Positions 8,299 to 17,517 of a DNA stretch of 53,829 nt are shown here, piece after piece. Within the stretch, counting starts at the first letter, position 1, and every line of letters starts with the position of its first letter. Below the pieces are notes generated by a model. The model searched no databases. It saw only the letters and a program-made list of their open reading frames with translations, and was not told where the DNA came from. The stretch comes from CAZUQH01 sp964622465 (lineage in GTDB: Bacteria; CG03; CAZUQH01): assembly GCA_964622465.1 (NCBI GenBank), contig CAZUQH010000001.1, positions 1 through 53,829 of the forward strand. The letters run 5' to 3'. Position numbers and translations under genes: made by a program.

Positions 8299-9846
8299 AT
8301 GAATATATGGATATTAACCATTATCTTCATAGGAGGATTGGCGCTCGGCTACATAGTTCGTCTCATAGTGTCAACTATGAGCGCAAACTCCCGTGAGAGC
8401 AGGGCGCGGCTTATACTTGAAAAAGCGGAGCGTGAGGTAGAGGCGCGCAAAAAAGAGCAAGTATTGGAGATGCGGGAACTTGAGCAGAAAACGCGCGAGA
8501 AAGTAGAGAATAGTTTTATAGAGCAGCGTTCCGCGCTGGATGCGAGAAAACAAAAAATAATTGAAGCAGAAGAAAACTTAAACCGCAAACTCGCGTTAGT
8601 TACGAATAAAGAGCATGAAATTACTCAGCGGGAACAACAATATAGCGTAAAAGAACAGGAGGCTGCCTCACGTATTAAAGCGGTTGAGCAACGCGAGTAC
8701 GATTGTCAAAAGCGCCTGGAGCAAATCGCGCATATGAACCAAGAGGAGGCGCGCTGTCAGATGATGCAGCAGGTTGAACGGGAAACGCGCGAGAAGGCGG
8801 ATGCATTTGTGCGCAGAATTGAACAAGAAGCCGAAGAGAAAGCGAACCGCGAAGCAAAAAGGATACTAAGTATTGCGATTCAGCGTACCGCGTCTGATTT
8901 CACCGCGGACGTAACAACCACTACAAGCCCAATCCTTGAAGAAATGAAAGGCCGGATTATTGGTCGTGAAGGACGAAACATAAAAGCATTTGAGGCAGCT
9001 ACAGGATGCGACCTGATAGTCGATGACACACCCGAAGTTATAACCGTTTCGTGCTTTGATGGAGTCCGAAGAGAAATTGGAAGGCGTTCACTCGAACGCC
9101 TGATAGCTGACGGCAGAATACAGCCAACCAGAATAGAAGAGGTAGTGGAACGTGTGACCAAGGAGCTGAATTCCCAGATTAAAGAGCAAGGCGCACAGGT
9201 AATGTTTGATCTGGGGATACATGGTGTGCATCCGGAACTTGTTTACCTCGTAGGGAAGCTTCGCTATCGTTCCAGTTATGGCCAGAACGTATTAAAACAT
9301 TCAATAGAAGTTGCAAATGCAGCAAGTGCTCTTGCGAGCGAAATGGGAGCCGATGCCAAAATTGCAAAGCGTGCTGGTATCTTGCATGACATTGGCAAAG
9401 CGATAGATAGCGACGTAGAAGGTCCGCATGCTCAGATAGGTGCAGATGTCGCCAGAAAATATGGCGAGACGCCACAGATAGTAAATGCAATTGCAGCGCA
9501 CCACGAAGAGGTTGCTCCCGAGTACATAGAGTCCATACTGGTTACCAGTGCAGACGCAATTTCTGCTGCGCGCCCTGGCGGTCGTATTGAAGGAATCGAG
9601 CGCTACGTCCAGAGAATGGAAAAGCTGGAGAAAATAGCGAAGAATTTTAAGGGCGTAGAGCGCGCATTTGCCATTCAAGCCGGCAGAGAAGTAAGAGTCC
9701 TGGTGGAACCATCTCGCGTAACTGATGAAGGAGCTGGAACGATAGCGCGTGATATTGCAAAAGAAATCGAAAAACAACTTGAATATCCCGGTCAGGTCAA
9801 GGTGACCGTTATTCGTGAAATACGGGCCACGGAGATTGCACGGTAG
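8299..9846 (+). CDS. rny: Ribonuclease Y
   Basis: Membrane-anchored endoribonuclease that starts mRNA decay. The 515 residues show the standard order: one N-terminal membrane helix (about 3-25), a long charged coiled coil (30-190), a KH RNA-binding domain with GRIIGREGRNIKAFE (about 217-231), and an HD metal-dependent phosphohydrolase domain with HDIGK near 363-367 and an AHHEE motif downstream. The ATG is preceded by GTGAGG at good spacing. The TAG stop codon is supplied by the first bases of a GTAG-headed REP element (9843). ymdB follows, a pairing common in other bacteria. Confidence 0.96.
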   Translation: MNIWILTIIFIGGLALGYIVRLIVSTMSANSRESRARLILEKAEREVEARKKEQVLEMRELEQKTREKVENSFIEQRSALDARKQKIIEAEENLNRKLALVTNKEHEITQREQQYSVKEQEAASRIKAVEQREYDCQKRLEQIAHMNQEEARCQMMQQVERETREKADAFVRRIEQEAEEKANREAKRILSIAIQRTASDFTADVTTTTSPILEEMKGRIIGREGRNIKAFEAATGCDLIVDDTPEVITVSCFDGVRREIGRRSLERLIADGRIQPTRIEEVVERVTKELNSQIKEQGAQVMFDLGIHGVHPELVYLVGKLRYRSSYGQNVLKHSIEVANAASALASEMGADAKIAKRAGILHDIGKAIDSDVEGPHAQIGADVARKYGETPQIVNAIAAHHEEVAPEYIESILVTSADAISAARPGGRIEGIERYVQRMEKLEKIAKNFKGVERAFAIQAGREVRVLVEPSRVTDEGAGTIARDIAKEIEKQLEYPGQVKVTVIREIRATEIAR

Positions 9847-9896
9847 TCGCAGGCTTTAGCCTGCGGATATAAGCGCACCTTAAAAGGTGCGGCTAC
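9843..9896 (+). repeat. Paired GTAG-type REP elements (BIME-like)
   Basis: Two palindromes sit head to tail in opposite orientation. The first, GTAGTCGCAGGCTTTAGCCTGCG (9843-9865; core GCAGGCTTTAGCCTGC), is headed by GTAG. The second, core GCACCTTAAAAGGTGC (9875-9890), ends in CTAC at 9893-9896, so it carries GTAG on the other strand. GTAG plus a hairpin is the layout of REPs moved by RAYT (TnpA-REP) enzymes, and inverted pairs are called BIMEs. The element provides the rny stop codon. A transcript of it would form two strong hairpins. Confidence 0.75.
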
Positions 9897-9921
9897 CTCT
9901 ATATAATTATGCCTCAGATTG

Positions 9922-9944
9922 GTAGTCGCAGGCTTTAGCCTGCG
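9922..9944 (+). repeat. GTAG-type REP element, GCAGGCTTTAGCCTGC core
   Basis: A second exact 23-base copy of the first hairpin of the preceding pair, 79 bases downstream and in the same orientation, just before the ymdB Shine-Dalgarno. A repeat of this kind is a likely reason the assembler broke the contig here. Confidence 0.75.
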
Positions 9945-9975
9945 TAATTGAAAGATAAGAGGGTAAAAAATGAGA

Positions 9976-10075
9976 NNNNNNNNNNNNNNNNNNNNNNNNN
10001 NNNNNNNNNNNNNNNNNNNNNNNNNNNNNNNNNNNNNNNNNNNNNNNNNNNNNNNNNNNNNNNNNNNNNNNNNNN
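9976..10075. other. Assembly gap (100 N) with identical 55-base flanks
   Basis: Bases 9921-9975 and 10076-10130 are identical over 55 bases. The 100 N are therefore a default spacer between contigs that overlap by one k-mer length; the real sequence most likely has a single copy and no gap. The REP and the ymdB start codon seen at 10077-10130 are then the same as those at 9922-9975. Confidence 0.9.
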
Positions 10076-10124
10076 GGTAGTCGCAGGCTTTAGCCTGCGT
10101 AATTGAAAGATAAGAGGGTAAAAA

Positions 10125-10904
10125 ATGAGAATATTATTCATTGGAGATATAGTAGCATCGGCTGGACGCCGGTTGCTGTCGCTTGTACCTGCTCTCAAAG
10201 AAAAAGAAGGAATTGACCTGATAATTGCAAATGGCGAGAACGCCGCTGGTGGTTTTGGTTTAACAAGACAGGTTAGTGATGAGATATTCGAACAGGGTAT
10301 AGACGTACTCACGATGGGTAACCACGTGTGGGACAGAAAAGAAATTTACCAGATTATTGACGACCCGAGAATCGTCCGGCCTGCAAATTATCCCGAGGGG
10401 GTCCCCGGCCATGGCTGGACTATCGTTCAAGACAGAAAAGGGTTGTCTGCAGCAGTTGTAAATTTTTCTGGCAGAGTGTTTATGGCAGACCTCGATTGTC
10501 CATTTCACAAAGCAGGGTCGGTTCTGGATGAAATCGCCGCACAGACAAAGGTAATCATAGTAGATTTTCACGGTGAAGCAACGTCTGAGAAAGTCGCTAT
10601 GGGGTGGTATCTTGATGGGAGAGTAACTGCAGTTATTGGCACCCATACACACATCCCAACGTCTGACGAAAGGGTTTTGCCGGAAGGGACTGCTTACATA
10701 ACGGACGTAGGAATGACCGGTGGGATTGATTCGGTAATAGGCGTGAAAAAAGAAGCTATACTCAAGAGATTTCTAACTCAGATGCCCGTGAAGATGGAGT
10801 CATCCTCTGATAATCCCGTACTTCAGGGTGTCCTGATAGATGCCGACGAACAAACCGGCCGTGCTATATCAATAAAACGAATTGCCTTAAAGCCCGGCGC
10901 ATAG
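10125..10904 (+). CDS. ymdB: Metallophosphoesterase YmdB (TIGR00282 family)
   Basis: A 259-residue calcineurin-like phosphoesterase; B. subtilis YmdB hydrolyses cyclic nucleotides and affects biofilm and motility gene expression. Metal ligands are visible: Asp8 (FIGDIV), Glu38 (NGEN), Asn66/His67 (GNHVWD), His149 (DFHGEAT), His174 and His176 (GTHTH). AAGAGGG lies before the ATG. The start codon region is repeated on both sides of the assembly gap. It follows rny, with which it is co-encoded in many bacteria, suggesting linked RNA-turnover or signalling roles. Confidence 0.93.
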   Translation: MRILFIGDIVASAGRRLLSLVPALKEKEGIDLIIANGENAAGGFGLTRQVSDEIFEQGIDVLTMGNHVWDRKEIYQIIDDPRIVRPANYPEGVPGHGWTIVQDRKGLSAAVVNFSGRVFMADLDCPFHKAGSVLDEIAAQTKVIIVDFHGEATSEKVAMGWYLDGRVTAVIGTHTHIPTSDERVLPEGTAYITDVGMTGGIDSVIGVKKEAILKRFLTQMPVKMESSSDNPVLQGVLIDADEQTGRAISIKRIALKPGA

Positions 10905-10929
10905 CGCATAAAGTCAAAGGTAAAAGACA

Positions 10930-12150
10930 ATGGCAGAAATTCCTACTACAGAAGAGCACGTCTGGACAGTAACGGAACTTAACACAAGTGCCAGACATCT
11001 TGTCGAAGGAGCTTTTCCTGATATCTGGCTTGAAGGAGAAATTTCGAATTTTAACAGATACCCTTCAGGTCATTGTTACTTTTCCATAAAAGACGAGGGC
11101 TCGCAGATACAGGCAGTCATGTTTCAGAACCATGCACAGGCGCTTGATTTTAAGCCGGTTGATGGGGCTAAGGTACTGGTTCATGGCCGCGTCAGTATTT
11201 TTGAGCGTGCCGGCAAGTACCAGATTATTGTCCAGCATATGCAGGAAAAGGGCGTCGGTGTACTTTATCAGCGTTTTCAGGAATTAAAGAAGAAATTGGA
11301 TGCAGAGGGACTGTTCGCCCCGGAACACAAGAAACCAATCCCTGCGGTGCCTCAAGAAATAGGAGTAATAACTTCTGAGGCAGGTGCGGCTATTCACGAT
11401 ATATTGACGGTTATAAACCGGAGGTTTGCAAACGTCCATGTCCTGCTTTATCCAGTCGCTGTCCAGGGAACGGCTGCTGCAGGCGAAATCGTTCAAGCTT
11501 TAGAGAATTTGAATAAATATTTCCCGAATCTGGACGTGATAATTCTTGGCCGTGGCGGTGGCTCGATAGAAGACCTGTGGCCTTTCAATGAAGAGGTTGT
11601 TGCTCGCGCAATATATAACTCTGCTATTCCGGTAATATCTGCTGTCGGACATGAAATTGATTATACGATAAGCGATTTCGTGGCCGATTTAAGAGCACCG
11701 ACACCTTCCGCTGCGGCAGAATTAGTTGTCAAGAGTAAAGAGGAATTGAGCGGACGGCTTGGCATGCTGGAGACACGGTTAGCAAACGCAGTAAAGTACA
11801 AAATTGATGTCTATGAGCAACGACTAAACCGTCTTGCGACATCTCCCGTACTCGTTAATCCAGCGCTTATGTATGCCCAGTACGAACAGCAGGTTGATTG
11901 GTTGTCACAGAGATTAGTAAATGCAATTTCTAACAGAGTAGAGTTTTGTCTTAATGAAGTGAAACGTTTCGCTCAGGGACTAACGGCGCTATCTCCACTT
12001 GCAGTTCTGGAACGTGGTTATTCAATCACCACGCTGGAAAAAACGGGCGAGATAGTCGTTGACTCCGCACAAGTTAAGAAAGATGATACAATAACAGTAC
12101 GCGTGCGCCGTGGTAGTATTCGTGCACGCAGAATAGAGGAACTTTTATAG
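10930..12150 (+). CDS. xseA: Exodeoxyribonuclease VII large subunit
   Basis: Large, catalytic subunit of ExoVII, which degrades single-stranded DNA to oligonucleotides. The 406 residues begin with an OB-fold domain (WLEGEISNFNRYPSGHCYFS, about residues 34-53) and continue with the catalytic domain containing VITSEAGAAIHDIL, RGGGSIEDLWPFN and AVGHEIDYTISDFVADLRAPTPSAAAE. A coiled-coil segment and the C-terminal 'LERGYSITT' segment follow. xseB comes 8 bases later, as expected for the two-subunit enzyme. Confidence 0.97.
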   Translation: MAEIPTTEEHVWTVTELNTSARHLVEGAFPDIWLEGEISNFNRYPSGHCYFSIKDEGSQIQAVMFQNHAQALDFKPVDGAKVLVHGRVSIFERAGKYQIIVQHMQEKGVGVLYQRFQELKKKLDAEGLFAPEHKKPIPAVPQEIGVITSEAGAAIHDILTVINRRFANVHVLLYPVAVQGTAAAGEIVQALENLNKYFPNLDVIILGRGGGSIEDLWPFNEEVVARAIYNSAIPVISAVGHEIDYTISDFVADLRAPTPSAAAELVVKSKEELSGRLGMLETRLANAVKYKIDVYEQRLNRLATSPVLVNPALMYAQYEQQVDWLSQRLVNAISNRVEFCLNEVKRFAQGLTALSPLAVLERGYSITTLEKTGEIVVDSAQVKKDDTITVRVRRGSIRARRIEELL

Positions 12151-12158
12151 GAGGCAAT

Positions 12159-12386
12159 ATGACTGAACAGAAAATTGATTTTGAAGTGAGTATGAAAAAA
12201 TTAGAAGAAATAGTTACAAAACTTGAAAAAGGCGATACGCCTCTTGAAAAATCCATGCAGTTATTTGAGGAAGGCATAAAACTGGCAAAACAGCTTAGCG
12301 AGCGGCTTGAAGCGAACAAAAAGAAGATAGAGAAATTAACAAAGATTGCTCCCGGGCAGATTGAGACAGAAGATATTAATGAGTAA
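12159..12386 (+). CDS. xseB: Exodeoxyribonuclease VII small subunit
   Basis: A 75-residue helical protein with the family pattern 'FEVSMKKLEEIVTKLEKGD' and 'LEKSMQLFEEGIKLAKQ'. Several copies coat the helices of XseA to form the ExoVII holoenzyme. A GGAGG lies before the ATG. The stop codon overlaps the start of the prenyl synthase gene (ATGAGTAA). Confidence 0.95.
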   Translation: MTEQKIDFEVSMKKLEEIVTKLEKGDTPLEKSMQLFEEGIKLAKQLSERLEANKKKIEKLTKIAPGQIETEDINE

Positions 12387-13212
12387 ATGGATTGAAGATA
12401 GCAGACAGCTTATAGAAAGACGGCTTGCTGAAGTTGTCAGTAATATGGCATTGACGCCAGCGTCTGAAGAAGTGGTTCGGTACGCGCTGCTTGGAGGCAA
12501 ACGGATTCGCCCTTTACTTGTGCTCGCATCTGCAAAAGCAGTTGGCTCTAGCAGGAAGGAAGCAATTGATGCAGGTTGTGCAATAGAAATGATTCACTGT
12601 TTTTCTCTGGTGCACGATGACCTTCCCTCTATTGACAACGACGATACCAGAAGAGGAAGACAGACATGTCATCGCAAGTTTGGCGAGTCCTCTGCAATCC
12701 TTGCAGGGGATTTATTACTTACAGGTGCGTTCTGGTTGTTGTCAAAGAGTACAAAAATTTCTACAATTCAAAAGGTATCCGAGGCGACCACACGAATGAT
12801 TACCGGTGAACAACAGGATATCGCTCTTGTGAAGAGACAGCGGCCCGGGAATATAACTGAATCGCAATTGGTGGACCTTTATCGCAAGAAAACCGGTGCA
12901 CTGTTTTCTGCTGCCTGTTCCGCTGGTGCTGAATTGGCAGTGCTTGAGAAAAATCAGCTCTCGGATTTTGCAGGTTTTGGCGAGAATCTCGGCATCGTAT
13001 TTCAAATAGGAGATGACATCCAGGATACCAGTGACGAATTAAATTTCGTCCAATGTTTTGGTATTGAGAGGGCAAAAATGCTGGTCGCCGCATTGGTACC
13101 CGGAATTCGTAAATTCCTGGATAAATATGATAGTTCCGGCAGGGAATTGACGGTGTTGGCCGATATGATTCTCGCAAGGGTAGGCACGGTAGATTATAAT
13201 GGCGCTGCTTGA
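12379..13212 (+). CDS. ispA: Polyprenyl (farnesyl/geranylgeranyl) diphosphate synthase
   Basis: Joins isopentenyl diphosphate to allylic diphosphates to make C15-C20 precursors of undecaprenol and quinones. Starting at ATG 12379 gives 277 residues. The first Asp-rich motif is HDDLPSIDNDDTRRGR and the second GDDIQDTSDE; GGKRIRP binds diphosphate. The second motif has a Thr/Ser where many relatives have DVT, but the two key Asp residues are kept. It overlaps xseB upstream and dxs downstream by 14 bases; xseB-ispA-dxs is a widely conserved order. Chain length of the product cannot be read with certainty. Confidence 0.93.
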   Translation: MSKWIEDSRQLIERRLAEVVSNMALTPASEEVVRYALLGGKRIRPLLVLASAKAVGSSRKEAIDAGCAIEMIHCFSLVHDDLPSIDNDDTRRGRQTCHRKFGESSAILAGDLLLTGAFWLLSKSTKISTIQKVSEATTRMITGEQQDIALVKRQRPGNITESQLVDLYRKKTGALFSAACSAGAELAVLEKNQLSDFAGFGENLGIVFQIGDDIQDTSDELNFVQCFGIERAKMLVAALVPGIRKFLDKYDSSGRELTVLADMILARVGTVDYNGAA

Positions 13213-15061
13213 CAAAATAAACCAACCATCTGACTTAAAATTTTTGAGGCCAGAACTTCTGCCTGAATTGGCACGTGAAATGAGAGGAGAAATTATACGT
13301 ACCGTTGCTTCCTCTGGTGGTCATCTCGCTTCGTCGCTGGGGACAGTCGAACTTGCTCTTGCCCTGCACTACGTATTCGACTCCCCAAAAGACAAAATAT
13401 TGTGGGACGTAGGGCATCAGGCGTATGCACACAAATTATTAACCGGCAGGGCAGCCCGGTTTAAAACGCTCAGGTGCCTTGGCGGCATAAGCGGTTTTCC
13501 GTCTCCATTTGAAAGCGAACACGACCCTATGGTCGCCGGTCACAGCGGTACCGCAGTGTCATCTGCGCTTGGTATTGCACTGGGCCGTGACTCCCTCCAT
13601 CAAAAGCACAAGGTCGTTGCAGTAATTGGAGACGGTTCTCTGTCATCCGGAATGACATACGAGGGTTTGAACAATGTGGGCCAGACAGGCACTGACCTTC
13701 TCGTCGTTCTTAATGATAACGCGATGTTTATTTCTCCGAGAGTCGGTGGACTTAGTACGTTCCTGACCCTGCTTTTGACCAGGCCAGGCATCCGTAAGCT
13801 CGAGTTACGCCTTAGAAGATTTTTGAATGGGAAAAGGTTATTTGGACTTGGCGCAGTAAATCTAGCGAGACGGCTCAAAGTAATATTCTTCCCTGGTATG
13901 CTTTTTGAGGAACTCGGTTTTGGATATCTTGGTCCTGTTGACGGACATAACCTGTTTGAATTGATTGAGTTATTCAAAAAAGTACGCGATATAAACACAC
14001 CTGTGGTTGTTCATGTTATTACAAAAAAAGGAAAAGGATACCTGCCAGCAGAGACTAACCCTACAAAGTTTCACAGCGCTTCACAGTTTAATCCAATAAC
14101 AGGTGAGCCAGACGTAAAAAGTACTGCCCGGAGTTACACAAGCGTTTTTTCAGAGACCATCGTGACTCTTGCAAGACAAAATCACAGGATAGTCGCAGTA
14201 ACGGCAGCTATGTGTGAAGGTACAGGGCTTGAAGAATTCAGAAAGGAATTCCCGGACAGGTTCTATGACGTAGGAATCGCTGAGCAGCATGCCGTAACCT
14301 TCTGTGCCGGTCTTGCGTGTGCGGGACTAAGGCCGGTTTTTGCGGTATATTCCACTTTCTTACAGCGCGCATACGACCAATTAATACACGACGTATGTTT
14401 ACCAAAACTGCCTGTTATTCTGGCGATAGACCGCGCAGGAATCGTTGGCGAAGATGGCCCGACTCACCAGGGATTGTTTGACCTGTCTTTTTTGAGGACG
14501 ATTCCAAATATGGTAGTGATGGTCCCTGCAGATGAGCAGGACTTGAGGAAAATGTTTGTAACCGCAGTTGAACTTAATTGTCCGGTTGCTATCAGGTATC
14601 CGCGTGGAGAAGTAATAGGTATGAAAATTGAGAAAACGTTGAAGCAATTGGAATTTGGCAAATCGCATAAGCTGCGACAGGGTGATGACGGCGTGATTAT
14701 AGGGGTAGGACCGGTTATCCATCGCGCGATGCTCGCAGCTGAACAACTCGCCGCGAACGGCAAGGAAATTTCGGTAATAGATGCTCGTTTTGTCAAACCG
14801 CTTGATACGGAAACGATACTTGAAGAAAGTAAACGGACTGGCAAAGTGCTAACTGTGGAAGAGAACGTTCTTGACGGAGGTTTTGGTTCAGCAGTAAAAG
14901 AAGTCCTGTCTGAAACGGGGATTCCAGTTCGTTCTATAGGTATTCCTGACGTTTTTGTAGAGCATGGCCCAGCAGAGGAACTAAGAGAAAAATATGGTCT
15001 TACCGTGTCTAGCATAGCGAAGGCAGCAGATAGTTTTTTTTCAGAAAATGAAAAAGTATAA
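13199..15061 (+). CDS. dxs: 1-deoxy-D-xylulose-5-phosphate synthase
   Basis: First enzyme of the MEP isoprenoid pathway: condenses pyruvate and glyceraldehyde 3-phosphate using thiamine diphosphate. The 620 residues include VGHQAYAHKLLTGR, GHSGTAVSSALGIALGRD, the TPP-binding GDGSLSSGMTYEGLNN, the transketolase pyrimidine domain with VGIAEQHAVTFCAGLA and DRAGIVGEDGPTHQG, and a C-terminal domain. It supplies precursors to the upstream prenyl synthase. The ATG lies inside the end of ispA, and the end overlaps leuS by 14 bases. Confidence 0.97.
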   Translation: MALLDKINQPSDLKFLRPELLPELAREMRGEIIRTVASSGGHLASSLGTVELALALHYVFDSPKDKILWDVGHQAYAHKLLTGRAARFKTLRCLGGISGFPSPFESEHDPMVAGHSGTAVSSALGIALGRDSLHQKHKVVAVIGDGSLSSGMTYEGLNNVGQTGTDLLVVLNDNAMFISPRVGGLSTFLTLLLTRPGIRKLELRLRRFLNGKRLFGLGAVNLARRLKVIFFPGMLFEELGFGYLGPVDGHNLFELIELFKKVRDINTPVVVHVITKKGKGYLPAETNPTKFHSASQFNPITGEPDVKSTARSYTSVFSETIVTLARQNHRIVAVTAAMCEGTGLEEFRKEFPDRFYDVGIAEQHAVTFCAGLACAGLRPVFAVYSTFLQRAYDQLIHDVCLPKLPVILAIDRAGIVGEDGPTHQGLFDLSFLRTIPNMVVMVPADEQDLRKMFVTAVELNCPVAIRYPRGEVIGMKIEKTLKQLEFGKSHKLRQGDDGVIIGVGPVIHRAMLAAEQLAANGKEISVIDARFVKPLDTETILEESKRTGKVLTVEENVLDGGFGSAVKEVLSETGIPVRSIGIPDVFVEHGPAEELREKYGLTVSSIAKAADSFFSENEKV

Positions 15062-17504
15062 CCCGCACGAGATTGAGTTAAAATGGCAGAGAGTATGGGA
15101 AGAAAAAGAAACGTTTCATACCAGCGATAATGAGCGCTTTAAAAAATTTTATCTTCTTGAAATGTTCCCTTATCCAAGCGGCCGTTTGCATATGGGTCAC
15201 GTTAGGAATTACGTTATTGGAGATACGTATGCACGTTTCCTGAGGATGAACGGTTATAACGTACTTTATCCAATGGGATATGACGCACTTGGCTTGCCCG
15301 CAGAGAATGCTGCGATAAAAAACAAGGTTCATCCTCGCGAATGGACTGAGGCAAGTATCGCAAATATGGTGGTGCAGCAGAAACGGCTTGGCTTGAGTTA
15401 CGACTGGACGCGGTTGGTCGTAACCTCAAGAGAGGAATATTATCGCTGGAACCAGTGGATATTCCTGAAATTTTATGAACGCGGAATGGTGGAGCGACGG
15501 GAGGCAGCAATAAACTGGTGTCCATCTTGCGAAACGGTTCTTGCAAATGAACAAGTTGTGCAGGGGAAATGCTGGCGTTGCGGAACAGAGGTTGAAATAA
15601 AGACATTAAAGCAATGGTTTGTGAAGATTACCGATTATGCAGATGAACTGCTTGAAGGTCTGGATAAACTTAACGGGTGGCCTGAGCGCGTGCGTCTGAT
15701 GCAGAAGAACTGGATTGGGCGAAACGAAGGCGTGATTGCCAAATTCAATATCGAAGGGCGTCCAGAACACATTGATATATTTACTACACGCGCAGATACT
15801 TTGTTTGGCGTCACTTTCCTTAGTATAGCGCCTGAGCATCCGCTTCTGCACCGGCTTATCAAAGGGACGCCACAGGAAACGGAAATAAAAAAGTTTGTGA
15901 ATCGTGTCGCTATTCAAAACCGCAGGACAAGAACCGATACAGAAAAAACGAAAGAAGGTATATTCACAGGCTTCTATGCTATTCACCCATTCACAGGCGA
16001 TAAGGTCCCTATCTGGGTTGCGAATTTTGTGTTGATGGAATATGGAACCGGAGCAATAATGGCGGTTCCTGCTCATGACCAGCGTGATTTTGAATTTGCG
16101 AAGAAGTACGATATTCCGATAAAACCTGTAGTCCTACCACCAGGGAAAACAATTAGAGCAAATGAAATGAAAGAAGCTTATGTAGAAGACGGAGTGCTTG
16201 CCGACTCCGGTCAGTTTAGTGGTCTGGACAGCGCAACTGCACGTCCACGCATCGCTGAAAATCTAAATAAGCTCAATCTCGGTGGTCCGTCCGTACAGTA
16301 CAAACTGCGCGACTGGCTAATATCCAGACAGCGCTATTGGGGTACACCGATTCCGGTTATCTACTGTGAGCATTGCGGCGAAGTCCCAGTACCGGAAAAG
16401 GACCTACCCGTACGTCTTCCTGACGATGTAACTTTTACGGGTCGTGGTAATCCATTGAAAACCAGTCCAACATTCGTCCATTGCACCTGTCCGAAATGCG
16501 GTGGCACGGCAACCAGAGAGACCGACACAATGGATACTTTTTTTGATAGTTCGTGGTATTTCATCCGTTACACCAGTCCGCACGAGGAGGCTCTTCCTTT
16601 TGATTCCAGGAAAGTGAAAAAGTGGTTGCCTGTTGACCAGTATATAGGCGGTATCGAGCACGCCGTTATGCACTTACTCTATTCCAGGTTTTTTATCCGT
16701 GCACTGAGAGATATCAGCTTGATAGAAATCGACGAGCCATTTAAGAACCTTCTATGCCAGGGTATGGTAATAAAAGACGGTTTTAAGATGTCAAAGTCAC
16801 GCGGGAATATCGTCGAACCAGACGAGATAATAAAAAAATATGGCGCTGACACTGCACGTTTATTCATTCTTTTTGCATCTCCGCCCGAAAAAGACCTTGA
16901 ATGGTCGGACGAAGGAGTGGAAGGATGCTGGAGGTTTTTGAATCGCGTATGGCGCTTGTGTACCACTGCACAATCCTATCCCGAAAAATCAGATGAACGG
17001 GAGTCTATTCGCCTGAAGCGGGCAGTTAATTCAACTATCTACGAGGTTACTCACGATATACGCGAAGAATTCCACTTCAATACCGCAATTGCAAGAATTA
17101 TGGAGTTGGTGAACGAACTGTATATTATCAGAGGCAAAATTGCTAAAATGGAGTGGCACGGAACGCTGAAGACATTGGTATTGCTCCTGTCGCCATTTGC
17201 GCCACATATCGCAGAGGAACTCTGGCACTCTATTGGCGAAGGGATTGGTCGTGGTCAACTCATAGCTTCCGAAAGCTGGCCGGAGTATAATGAAAAATTA
17301 CTGCAGGACGAACAGGTAGATGTAGTTGTTCAGATAAACGGCCGGCTACGCTCAAGGATACGAGTGCTATGTAGTGCAGGTCAGGATGAAGTCCTGCAAA
17401 TTGCTATGTCAGATGATGTGGTAAAGAAACATTTATCAGGATTAGATGTAATTAGAAAAGTTTATGTGCCGGGCCGCCTTTTGAATATCGTAACCCGGCA
17501 TTAA
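15048..17504 (+). CDS. leuS: Leucine--tRNA ligase
   Basis: Charges tRNA-Leu in the cytoplasm. The 818 residues are typical for bacterial LeuRS: class I HIGH motif as HMGH (RLHMGHVRNY), KMSKS (GFKMSKSRGN), a zinc-type CPSC...CWRC insertion, a CP1 editing domain with TTRADTLFGVTF, and the C-terminal tRNA-binding domain ending in RKVYVPGRLLNIVT. It starts at ATG 15048 within the end of dxs. The downstream order lptE, holA and the convergent rpsT matches E. coli and other Gram-negatives. Confidence 0.97.
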   Translation: MKKYNPHEIELKWQRVWEEKETFHTSDNERFKKFYLLEMFPYPSGRLHMGHVRNYVIGDTYARFLRMNGYNVLYPMGYDALGLPAENAAIKNKVHPREWTEASIANMVVQQKRLGLSYDWTRLVVTSREEYYRWNQWIFLKFYERGMVERREAAINWCPSCETVLANEQVVQGKCWRCGTEVEIKTLKQWFVKITDYADELLEGLDKLNGWPERVRLMQKNWIGRNEGVIAKFNIEGRPEHIDIFTTRADTLFGVTFLSIAPEHPLLHRLIKGTPQETEIKKFVNRVAIQNRRTRTDTEKTKEGIFTGFYAIHPFTGDKVPIWVANFVLMEYGTGAIMAVPAHDQRDFEFAKKYDIPIKPVVLPPGKTIRANEMKEAYVEDGVLADSGQFSGLDSATARPRIAENLNKLNLGGPSVQYKLRDWLISRQRYWGTPIPVIYCEHCGEVPVPEKDLPVRLPDDVTFTGRGNPLKTSPTFVHCTCPKCGGTATRETDTMDTFFDSSWYFIRYTSPHEEALPFDSRKVKKWLPVDQYIGGIEHAVMHLLYSRFFIRALRDISLIEIDEPFKNLLCQGMVIKDGFKMSKSRGNIVEPDEIIKKYGADTARLFILFASPPEKDLEWSDEGVEGCWRFLNRVWRLCTTAQSYPEKSDERESIRLKRAVNSTIYEVTHDIREEFHFNTAIARIMELVNELYIIRGKIAKMEWHGTLKTLVLLLSPFAPHIAEELWHSIGEGIGRGQLIASESWPEYNEKLLQDEQVDVVVQINGRLRSRIRVLCSAGQDEVLQIAMSDDVVKKHLSGLDVIRKVYVPGRLLNIVTRH

Positions 17505-17517
17505 AGGGGGTAATGTG

